From contig SSXW01000017.1 in NCBI GenBank assembly GCA_009469585.1, positions 1 through 64,000 on the forward strand: a stretch of 64,000 nt of DNA, in the 5' to 3' direction. Made by a program: the position numbers and the translations under genes. This stretch comes from Dechloromonas sp. Dech2017. Its GTDB lineage: Bacteria > Pseudomonadota > Gammaproteobacteria > Burkholderiales > Rhodocyclaceae. This document shows positions 44,823 to 51,437 of the stretch, one piece after another. Numbering within the stretch: the stretch's first letter is position 1; the number at the start of each line of letters is the position of its first letter. Under the pieces are notes generated by a model. It saw only the letters and a list, made by a program, of their open reading frames with translations, made no database searches and was not told where the DNA came from.

Positions 44823-45455
44823 CTACAGGGCCATGGCCGGCCGCTGCGCCATGGCCGCCCGCCAGCGCAGCAGGTTGGGGTGGCTCTCGTCGGGTCTGAC
44901 CTTGACGGCGCGGGCGAAGTCCACGACCACCACGGCGGTGATGTCGGCGATGCTGAATTGCCCGGCAGCGATGAATTCGCGGCCGGCCAGTTGCCGGTCG
45001 AGATCGACCAGGAACTGCCGCGCCCGGGCCAGCCCGCGCTCGGCCAGTTGGGGGATCTGGGCGTAGTTGACCGGCCCCGGCAGGGCGCGGTCGACCATGG
45101 CCGGCGACGAATTGCGCAAGGCCTCGGCCACCGCCAGCAGACCTTCGAATTCGATGCGCCACTGCCAGTGGGCGATTTCTGCCTTGTCCAGCGGCGTCAC
45201 GCCCATCAGCGGCGGCTGCGGGTAGCGCGCCTCGAGATAGGCGGCGATGGCGGCGTTGTCGGTCAGGATGGCGCCTTCGTCGGTGCGCAGCGCCGGCACC
45301 GTGCATTGCGGGTTGATCCGCCGGTAAGCCTCGCCCAGTTGTTCGCCGGCCCGCAGGTCGATGGGCACGGTGTCGTGGGCAATGCCCTTTTCGGCGAGCA
45401 GGATGCGGGCCCGGCGCGGGCTGGGGGCGGTGGCGCAGTCGTAGAGGGTGATCAT
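44823..45455 (-). CDS. Glutathione S-transferase family protein
   Basis: 210 residues. Thioredoxin-like N-terminal domain (MITLYDCATAPSPRRARILLAEKGI, then VPALRTDEGAILTDNAAIAAYLE with the glutathione-binding acidic/Ser-like motif) and an all-helical C-terminal domain with FSIADITAVVVVDFA. The Ser/Cys around CATAPSPRR is the likely activating residue. The end of the upstream GST-like gene overlaps its start by 4 bp. Confidence 0.9.
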   Translation of the reverse strand: MITLYDCATAPSPRRARILLAEKGIAHDTVPIDLRAGEQLGEAYRRINPQCTVPALRTDEGAILTDNAAIAAYLEARYPQPPLMGVTPLDKAEIAHWQWRIEFEGLLAVAEALRNSSPAMVDRALPGPVNYAQIPQLAERGLARARQFLVDLDRQLAGREFIAAGQFSIADITAVVVVDFARAVKVRPDESHPNLLRWRAAMAQRPAMAL

Positions 45456-46339
45456 GATGGCTCCTGCTGTTTGTCCTGCAGTTTATCCTGGGTGCGGGTG
45501 GCGAAATCGCTGGCGTCGTGGCGCTCGTGCAGTTGGCTTTCCAGGGGGCCGACCAGGCGGTTGACCAGGCGTCCGCGCTGCACGGCCGGGCGCCGGGCTA
45601 TCTCGTCGGCCCAGCGGACGAGATGCCGGTATTCGCCGACCTGCAGGAATTCCCCGGCCTCGTAGAGCAGGCCCTTGGCCAGCGCGCCGTACCACGGCCA
45701 GATGGCGATGTCGGCGATGCTGTACTGCTCGCCGCCGACGTAGCGATGCTCGGCCAGCCGACGGTTGAGCACGTCCATCTGGCGCTTGACCTCCATGGCG
45801 TAGCGGTCGATGGCGTATTCGATCTTGCTCGGCGCGTAGGCGTAGAAGTGGCCGAAACCGCCGCCCAGGAAGGGGGCGCTGCCCATCTGCCAGAACAGCC
45901 AGCACAGGCATTCGGTGCGGCCGGCCGGATCGTCGGGCAGCAAGGCGCCGAATTTCTCGGCCAGGTAGAGCAGGATGGCCCCAGATTCGAACACCCGCAG
46001 CGGCTGCGTGCCGCTGCAGTCGAGCAGGGCGGGGATCTTGGAATTGGGATTCACCGCGACGAAGCCGCTGCCGAACTGCTCGCCCTCGGTGATGCGGATC
46101 GGCCAGGCATCGTACTCGGCGCCGGCATGGCCGAGGGCGAGCAGTTCCTCGAGCATGACCGTGACCTTGACGCCGTTCGGCGTGGCCAGCGAATACAGCT
46201 GCAGCGGGTGCTGGCCGCGGGGCAGCGCCTGGTCGTGGGTGGGGCCGGCCACCGGCCGGTTGATGCCGGCGAAATGGCCGCCGTTGGGCTTGTTCCAGGT
46301 CCACACCTTGGGCGGCGTGTAGTCGTCGGTTTGGGACAT
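45452..46339 (-). CDS. yghU: YghU-type glutathione transferase / disulfide-bond oxidoreductase
   Basis: 295 residues. The N-terminus YTPPKVWTWNKPNGGHFAGINRP and THDQALPRGQHPLQLYSLATPNGVKVTVMLEEL are characteristic of the YghU/YfcG nu-class that reduces disulfides and peroxides with glutathione. VNPNSKIPALLD and ESGAILLYLAEKFG complete the thioredoxin-like domain; the C-terminal domain contains YSIADIAIWPWYG. Coupled with the smaller GST downstream. A role in oxidative protection of the nif region is possible but not shown. Confidence 0.93.
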   Translation of the reverse strand: MSQTDDYTPPKVWTWNKPNGGHFAGINRPVAGPTHDQALPRGQHPLQLYSLATPNGVKVTVMLEELLALGHAGAEYDAWPIRITEGEQFGSGFVAVNPNSKIPALLDCSGTQPLRVFESGAILLYLAEKFGALLPDDPAGRTECLCWLFWQMGSAPFLGGGFGHFYAYAPSKIEYAIDRYAMEVKRQMDVLNRRLAEHRYVGGEQYSIADIAIWPWYGALAKGLLYEAGEFLQVGEYRHLVRWADEIARRPAVQRGRLVNRLVGPLESQLHERHDASDFATRTQDKLQDKQQEPS

Positions 46340-46427
46340 CAGGGGGCTTTCGAGTCGGGTTATTCGGGGCGGGCGTGCCGGGCAGGGCATCCGGTCAGGT
46401 TGGATGGCCGGCCCGGGATATCGTTCC

Positions 46428-46443
46428 TGTCGCATTCGCGACA
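46428..46443. promoter_or_regulatory. NifA upstream activator site for the Fe-S oxidoreductase gene
   Basis: TGTCGCATTCGCGACA, extended palindrome on both arms, 42 bp before the -24 box at 46486. Confidence 0.85.
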
Positions 46444-46485
46444 AGCGGTGGTTTTCTATCTGGCTGATAAACAAGGGTTTTGCAT

Positions 46486-46500
46486 TGGCTTCGCTCTTGC
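46486..46500 (+). promoter_or_regulatory. Sigma54 promoter directly abutting the Fe-S oxidoreductase start
   Basis: TGGCTT-CGCTC-TTGC has correct 10-bp GG-GC spacing. With GC at -13/-12, transcription would begin near 46512, one base before the ATG at 46513, giving an almost leaderless message. Confidence 0.75.
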
Positions 46501-46512
46501 TTGGTTCAGTTC

Positions 46513-47877
46513 ATGAAAACCTTTCTCGACTGGTCGGCCTACGACACCTACGGCGTCGGCGACGCCTATGCCGGCATCCCGGCGACCGGCGGCAATTACG
46601 CCAAGGCGGTCGCCGTCTGCATGAACAACCACCAGTGCCAGCGCGACGGCAAGGGCGTCATGTGCCCGAGCTACCGCATCACCGGCGACCCGGCGCACTC
46701 GACCGGAGCGCGGGTCAAGGCCTTCAAGGCGGCGCTCAACGGCGAGTTGACGCCAAAGCCGGGCGACAACCCCTTCGCCCATCCCGAACTGGCGGCGGCG
46801 ATGGATCTCTGCGTGTCGTGCAAGGGCTGCAAGAAGGAATGCCCGAGCGCCGTCGACATGACGCTGATCAAGACCGAATACCTCGCCCAGCGCAACGAAG
46901 CGCTCGGCGTGCCGTGGCGGGCCAGGCTGTTCGGCGGGCTGCCCGACTGGCTGCACCGCTACCGCCGGCCGCTGGCGGCGCTGGTTCGCCTGCGCAACGC
47001 CTGGCCGTGGCTGGCCGGGCTGGCCGAGCGCCGGCTGGGCATCGCGGCCAGGCGGCCGATTCCGGAAATCGTCGGCCGGCCGGCTTGGCCGGAAACCGGC
47101 GACTCCCACGGTCAACGCGGAAAAGTGGCGATTTTCGTAGACACCTTCACCCACTACTACACGCCGGAAGTGGCCGAGGCGGCCATTGCCGTGCTCCGGG
47201 CCGGCGGCTACGCGGTCGAGGTGCTGCGCCCGGCGGCCGGCGACGGCGAGCCGGAGCGCCCGCTGTGCTGCGGCCGCAGCTACCTGTCGCAGGGCATGGT
47301 CGATGCCGCCAAGAGAGAAGGCCAGCGGGTGATGGCCGCGCTGGCCCCGGCCCTGGCCGCCGGCACGCCCATCGTCGGGCTCGAACCCTCCTGCCTGCTG
47401 GCGCTGCGCGACGAGTTCTACAGCCTGTCGCTCGGCCCCGAGGTCGGGCAGTTGGCCAAACAGGCCTTCCTCTTCGAGGAATTCCTGATGCGCGAAGGCA
47501 ACAAGGGGCTGAAGCTGCCGCTGAAACCGATTCCCGGCGGCCGGGCGGTGGTCCATGGCCATTGCCACCAGAAGGCCTTCGGCGCCATGAAGGCGGTGAA
47601 GAAGGTGCTCGGCTGGATTCCCGAATTCCAGTTCGACATCGTCGACGCCAGCTGCTGCGGCATGTCCGGCAGCTTCGGGCTGGAGGCCGAACATTACGAG
47701 GCCTCGGTCAAGATGGGCGAGCTCGCCCTGCTGCCGGCGGTGCGCGCCGCGCCGGCCGACGCGACCATCGTCGCCGACGGCTTCTCCTGCCGCCACCAGA
47801 TCAAGGACGGCAGCGGGCGCCATGCCGTGCATGTCGCCGTGCTGCTGCAGCGCGCCCTGGCCGGCGCCGCTGCCTGA
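46513..47877 (+). CDS. NifA-controlled Fe-S oxidoreductase with CCG domains
   Basis: 454 residues. The ferredoxin-like N-terminal part has CMNNHQCQRDGKGVMCPSYR (an incomplete first cluster motif) and CVSCKGCKKECPS. Two cysteine-rich CCG-type domains follow (PLCCGRSYLSQGM, VHGHCHQKAF, DASCCGMSGSFGLE). This is the Fe-S half of YdiJ/GlcF-like flavin-linked dehydrogenases, but the FAD domain that normally precedes it is missing and no flavoprotein gene adjoins. A NifA site and sigma54 promoter sit directly upstream, so it probably serves electron flow during nitrogen fixation. No ribosome site is visible before the ATG. Confidence 0.82.
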   Translation: MKTFLDWSAYDTYGVGDAYAGIPATGGNYAKAVAVCMNNHQCQRDGKGVMCPSYRITGDPAHSTGARVKAFKAALNGELTPKPGDNPFAHPELAAAMDLCVSCKGCKKECPSAVDMTLIKTEYLAQRNEALGVPWRARLFGGLPDWLHRYRRPLAALVRLRNAWPWLAGLAERRLGIAARRPIPEIVGRPAWPETGDSHGQRGKVAIFVDTFTHYYTPEVAEAAIAVLRAGGYAVEVLRPAAGDGEPERPLCCGRSYLSQGMVDAAKREGQRVMAALAPALAAGTPIVGLEPSCLLALRDEFYSLSLGPEVGQLAKQAFLFEEFLMREGNKGLKLPLKPIPGGRAVVHGHCHQKAFGAMKAVKKVLGWIPEFQFDIVDASCCGMSGSFGLEAEHYEASVKMGELALLPAVRAAPADATIVADGFSCRHQIKDGSGRHAVHVAVLLQRALAGAAA

Positions 47878-47914
47878 TATTTACTTACCACCCTTCACCG
47901 AAAGCACCGCCCGC

Positions 47915-48247
47915 ATGAGAAAACCCACCCTCTACCAGAGCCTGCGCGCCAAGAACCGCAGCCAGTCGATGGTCGTCGGCGTCACCTGGTACAACGAGAC
48001 GACCTGGGCCGAAGTCAAAGCCACCGCCACCGACCCGGAATGCTTCGAGGACAGCTTCGCCCAATGGAAAGCGGTGGCTGTCGCCGCCCGCCGGAACTTC
48101 CAGCGCTCGGGCGTGCGGGCGCTGGAATGCCACATCGACCCGCAGGAATTCTTCGCCTGGTGCGCCCGCAACAACCAGGAAAACAATTCGACCTCGCGCG
48201 GCGAATACGTCTCCGAGAAACTGAGCGCCAAGGCTGGCAGCCAATAG
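47915..48247 (+). CDS. Conserved small protein, source of a partial duplication
   Basis: 110 residues: MRKPTLYQSLRAKNRSQSMVVGVTWYNETTWAEVKATATDPECFEDSF..., ending CHIDPQEFFAWCARNNQENNSTSRGEYVSEKLSAKAGS. Family not recognised. It follows the Fe-S oxidoreductase by 37 bp and probably shares its message. The last 52 or so codons plus 22 bp of downstream DNA are repeated at 51106-51286. Confidence 0.7.
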   Translation: MRKPTLYQSLRAKNRSQSMVVGVTWYNETTWAEVKATATDPECFEDSFAQWKAVAVAARRNFQRSGVRALECHIDPQEFFAWCARNNQENNSTSRGEYVSEKLSAKAGSQ

Positions 48248-48269
48248 ACAGCGCTTGAATTCCAGCACA
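48089..48269 (+). repeat. 181-bp direct repeat, copy 1 (intact gene end)
   Basis: Starts CGCCGGAACTTCCAGCGCTC and ends in TTGAATTCCAGCACA. It is repeated with the same length and only a few substitutions at 51106-51286. The two copies bracket the island at 48270-51105. Confidence 0.93.
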
Positions 48270-48419
48270 ACTAAGAAGGGCTCCTCGACGCCCAGACGAT
48301 ACGTCCCTGCTGCACAATCGGGCAGGGCGGGGGAGTCCTCCTGATTATGCCTTTGGCGATATTGACATGGCATTGATCTGACCAGAGGATGCCCGATCTT
48401 CATAAAAACAAGCCGGGCG
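48270..48419. other. Left junction of the inserted island
   Basis: 150 bp after the repeat without a gene. Composition drops in GC, and short remnants are all that is visible before the collapsed ABC transporter gene. Confidence 0.35.
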
Positions 48420-48789
48420 ATGCAGAGATCAGGGGGAGAATTGGGCTACCACGAGGTGCTGTGGCTGCTTGGCAGCCTGTGCAATCTCTATCGCCTACCA
48501 GACGGAAATCGGCGAGCGCGGCACCGGGCTGTCGGGCGGGCAGCGGCAACGCATTGCCATCGCCCGTGCCCTCCTGAAACGGCCGAAGATTCTGGTCTTC
48601 GATGAAGCCGTGTCCAATCTCGATCAGCAGACGGCCGAGCACTTCGCCAAAACGATCAACAAGCTCAAGGGCAAGGTCACAATGTTGTTCATTACCCACC
48701 AGATTCCGCGGGGGCTGGCGGTGGATGAAGTTATTGAACTGGGAGCGAATACCACTCGGCAGATGGAAATCTTAGAGGAGGAAAAATGA
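48420..48789 (+). pseudogene. Collapsed type I secretion ABC transporter (HlyB-like) gene
   Basis: Two pieces of one gene are fused. The first (about 48430-48500) reads ELGYHEVLWLLGSLCNLYRLP, the usual start of the C39-like domain in HlyB-type exporters. Then, in another frame, comes the end of the ATPase: EIGERGTGLSGGQRQRIAIA (signature), KILVFDEAVSNLDQQT (Walker B and D-loop) and ITHQIP (H-loop), ending at 48789. Everything between, including membrane domain and Walker A, is deleted. It cannot encode a working transporter. Confidence 0.85.
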
Positions 48790-48926
48790 ATGCGGCGGAT
48801 ATGAAATTCGTCAGGAAAGCCGGAATGCTACGGTCGACCGGGAAAAACGGCCGAAAGCGAATTGTCTTCGGTCCCGTTGGCGCCTTTTACGTGCCGGATT
48901 CAGCAGTCTGGAGAAAAGCAGCATGA
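48786..48926 (+). CDS. Short ORF containing the dispersed repeat
   Basis: 46 codons, MNAADMKFVRKAGMLRSTGK..., starting in an ATGA overlap with the ABC remnant after a strong GAGGAGG site. Residues 15-28 (LRSTGKNGRKRIVF) are encoded by a copy of the dispersed GGTCGAC/A-tract motif. It may be the truncated start of the next gene (for example the membrane fusion partner) closed early by the repeat. Low confidence as a functional gene. Confidence 0.35.
   Translation: MNAADMKFVRKAGMLRSTGKNGRKRIVFGPVGAFYVPDSAVWRKAA
48827..48862 (+). repeat. Copy of the dispersed GGTCGAC/A-tract motif in the island
   Basis: GCTACGGTCGACCGGGAAAA followed by ACGGCCGAAAGCGAAT. It is present even in the low-GC island, so the motif is not limited to the core chromosome segment. 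Confidence 0.55.
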
Positions 48927-49405
48927 ATAGTCGCCACTTGAAAAATATTTTGGCAATTGCCATGGCGATTGCTGGGCAAGGGTTGGCGGGCTGCGAGAAA
49001 TTTGCCCTTGATCGCCAGATGGAGGAGCTTTGCAAGAAGGATGGCGGCGTCAAGGTATATGAGACGGTCACGGTTCCGCCGGAGATGTTCGACCGGTGGG
49101 GCGACCCATTTCCAGGATGGCGGGAACGGAAACGGGAAGATATGTTGGGGCCAGAATATCGCTATGTAGAGGAGACTGTTTACCTCAAATATGGCGACGC
49201 CTTCAAAGGGGAGGGGGTATTGCGGCGATTCTCAACGCGCATTTATCGCCGCTCTGATGGCAAATTGATGGGCGAAGCCATTTCGTATGCGCGATCTGGT
49301 GGTGACTTCATCGCATATGCACATCCAACCTCTAAATCGTGTCCGATCTATAAGAGTGATGACGAATGGGTCATAAAATCTGTATTCCTCAAGACTGGAA
49401 AATAA
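48923..49405 (+). CDS. Putative lipoprotein, island family A
   Basis: 160 residues with a lipobox (GQGLAGC at residues 18-24). Near the N-terminus of the mature part it has MEELCKKDGGVKVYETVTVP, which matches LKQMCEAEGGLHVYRVVEGV in the second island protein at 50447. The shared pattern, C-x3-GG-x-x-VY-x-x-V, suggests a common domain. The remainder is mixed alpha/beta with no recognised family. Confidence 0.65.
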   Translation: MNSRHLKNILAIAMAIAGQGLAGCEKFALDRQMEELCKKDGGVKVYETVTVPPEMFDRWGDPFPGWRERKREDMLGPEYRYVEETVYLKYGDAFKGEGVLRRFSTRIYRRSDGKLMGEAISYARSGGDFIAYAHPTSKSCPIYKSDDEWVIKSVFLKTGK

Positions 49406-49568
49406 TAGGGGTCATAGGGCCATGGCACTACCTTAAGCCGACGGGATAGCGTGCGGTACAAAAAGAAGAAGGCTGAGAGCCCCGCTTGTTAAGATCGTGG
49501 TGTCTGAGGGTCAAAGGCAGGGTCAAAGGGGTCAGAGACATTTAGTTTTTTGAACTGAGCCAATAATC
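49406..49568. other. REP-type sequence upstream of the transposase
   Basis: Contains GGTCAAAGGGGTCAGAGACA at 49521-49540 and a shorter GGGTCAAAGGCAGGG copy beside it. CAAAGGGGTCAGAGACAT is the exact inverted complement of 50348-50365 on the other side of the transposase. Confidence 0.6.
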
Positions 49569-50306
49569 ATGCCTCGCCGCCCCCGCGTTCTTCTCGCTGA
49601 CTACCCGCTGCACATCGTTCAGCGCGGCATCAACCGCGAGCCGTGTTTTTTCATTGATGAAGATTACTACTGCTATCTCCATTGGCTGGAAGAGTCGGCT
49701 CGCGCATGCGGCTGTGCCATTCACGCCTATGCACTGATGACCAACCACGTTCATCTGCTGGTAACTCCGAAAGAAGACGGAGCGCCGTCGCGACTGATGC
49801 AATCGCTGGGACGGCGCTACGTGCAGTACGCCAACCGTTTCTACCGGCGTACCGGTAGCCTGTGGGAAGGGCGCTTCAAATCCAGCGTCGTGCAAGCCGA
49901 AAGCTATCTGCTGGCTTGCCACCGTTACATCGAACTCAACCCCGTGCGTGCCGGCATGGTGGCTGATCCGGGGCAGTACCGCTGGTCAAGCTATCGGGCC
50001 AACGGATTGGGGCAGACGGATGTTCGTCTGAGCCCGCACGAACACTACTGCGCCCTTGGCCGGGATAGCGGGGAACGGCAAGCCGCCTACCGAGCGCTCT
50101 TTCGCCTCGAACTGGATGCCGAAGCCGTCGACGATATCCGCAAGGCCCTGCAACTGGGCATGCCGGTAGGCAGCGAGCGCTTCGCCGAAATGATCTGCGG
50201 ACGTGTGGGCATCCGGCACAACGCCGGCAAGCGCGGACGGCCGACTAGGCCGGCGGGTGAAGCGAGCATGCAACCGATAACGGACCAACAGGATTTTGGA
50301 TTTTGA
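49569..50306 (+). CDS. REP-associated tyrosine transposase (RAYT, Y1/HUH family)
   Basis: 245 residues. HUH motif in MTNHVHLLV, catalytic Tyr in the helix ESYLLACHRYIELNPVRAGMV, and the entry MPRRPRVLLADYPLHIVQRG typical of the IS200/IS605-related RAYT proteins. It is bounded by 18-bp perfect inverted repeats (49524-49541 and 50348-50365). RAYTs mobilise REP palindromes, and GGGGTCAGACCCC palindromes are found just downstream. Confidence 0.93.
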   Translation: MPRRPRVLLADYPLHIVQRGINREPCFFIDEDYYCYLHWLEESARACGCAIHAYALMTNHVHLLVTPKEDGAPSRLMQSLGRRYVQYANRFYRRTGSLWEGRFKSSVVQAESYLLACHRYIELNPVRAGMVADPGQYRWSSYRANGLGQTDVRLSPHEHYCALGRDSGERQAAYRALFRLELDAEAVDDIRKALQLGMPVGSERFAEMICGRVGIRHNAGKRGRPTRPAGEASMQPITDQQDFGF

Positions 50307-50347
50307 GGAGGATGGGAATGGAAACGACGATCGGGAGAAAAAGGGAA

Positions 50348-50432
50348 ATGTCTCTGACCCCTTTGGTGCCACAGCACGCGCTGAAATGGCGGGTTGTTCA
50401 GAGAATCCATAGGGGTCAGACCCCAGTTTTAT
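50348..50432. repeat. REP palindromes downstream of the transposase
   Basis: ATGTCTCTGACCCCTTTG at 50348-50365 is the inverted mate of the upstream REP. A different REP, CCATAGGGGTCAGACCCCAG followed by TTTTA, occurs at 50408-50432 and again unchanged at 51063-51087, around the next gene. Confidence 0.85.
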
Positions 50433-50446
50433 TAGAGGCAGCGTAA

Positions 50447-51088
50447 ATGGGCGGCTTGCTAATACTGGCCCTGATTGGCGCCTATGTATGGGGCGCCGCA
50501 AAACTCTTCAAACAGATTGATCAGTATTGGGCGAAGGCGCTGGTGGTGGTTGCCGCGATCCTGATCCCGACGGCCGATGCCGTCTATGGTCGGATCAAGC
50601 TCAAGCAGATGTGCGAGGCCGAGGGTGGGCTGCATGTCTATCGGGTGGTGGAAGGGGTGGAGGGGTTCGATGATCCAAGGACGGCACCTTACGAGGACTG
50701 GATTACGAAATACGGATATCGCGTCGTTGAGGGCGATGAGATCAATGGAAAGGAATCTCGCCTGAGCCTCCTGCCAGACGGCAGCATTCTTCGGGAGACA
50801 GGTATTTCTCCGACTAGTAAGTACATCTACGAACTCGACAAGGGCAACCCTCGAGATACCTACCACCGAATCGAATCGCGTGTTCGTGTAAGAGATTCTG
50901 GCGAAATTCTCAGCCGTTCCATCAATTTCCGATACGCCGGTGGCTGGTTTGAGGGATTCGTCAGTGGATTTTATGCAGCGAAAGGTAACGCAGGGAACTG
51001 CGGACCAATCATCTATCCCGTCGAACTTATTACCAAGACACTCAAACCGATCAAGCAGAGACCCATAGGGGTCAGACCCCAGTTTTAG
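50447..51088 (+). CDS. Membrane-anchored protein, island family A
   Basis: 213 residues. Two hydrophobic segments at residues 3-17 and 31-48, then a soluble part with LKQMCEAEGGLHVYRVVEGVEG, related to the lipoprotein at 48923. Its last codons and the stop are supplied by the REP copy at 51063-51087 (…RPIGVRPQF), so the C-terminus may not be original. Function unknown. Confidence 0.6.
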   Translation: MGGLLILALIGAYVWGAAKLFKQIDQYWAKALVVVAAILIPTADAVYGRIKLKQMCEAEGGLHVYRVVEGVEGFDDPRTAPYEDWITKYGYRVVEGDEINGKESRLSLLPDGSILRETGISPTSKYIYELDKGNPRDTYHRIESRVRVRDSGEILSRSINFRYAGGWFEGFVSGFYAAKGNAGNCGPIIYPVELITKTLKPIKQRPIGVRPQF

Positions 51089-51105
51089 GGCGTGCGCCAG
51101 TTTTA

Positions 51106-51286
51106 CGCCGGAACTTCCAGCGCTCGGGCGTGCGGGCGCTGGAATGCCACATCGAGCCGCAGGAATTCTTCGCCTGGTGCGCCCGCAACAACCAGCCGAA
51201 CAATTCCACCTCGCGCGGCGAATACGTCTCCAAGAAGCTGAGCGCCAAGGCTGGCAGCCAATAGACAGCGCTTGAATTCCAGCACA
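51106..51286 (+). pseudogene. 181-bp direct repeat, copy 2: orphan 3' end of the 47915 gene
   Basis: Encodes NFQRSGVRALECHIEPQEFF ... KLSAKAGSQ without a start, and matches the last third of the gene at 47915 plus 22 bp beyond its stop. The REP copy ends 18 bp before it. It marks the right edge of the 3-kb island. Confidence 0.9.
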
Positions 51287-51437
51287 GGCCAGCGGCTCGG
51301 CAAGATGGCGCAAGGGCTATGGCTGGCGGTCGGCGCCACACGCCGCAGCCTCGAACTGCCGGGAAGCACGGATTTCCCGCCGGGAAAGCCGGATAATGGC
51401 GGCCAATTCGTTTTGAACGCTATTTTGGAATTCCCCC

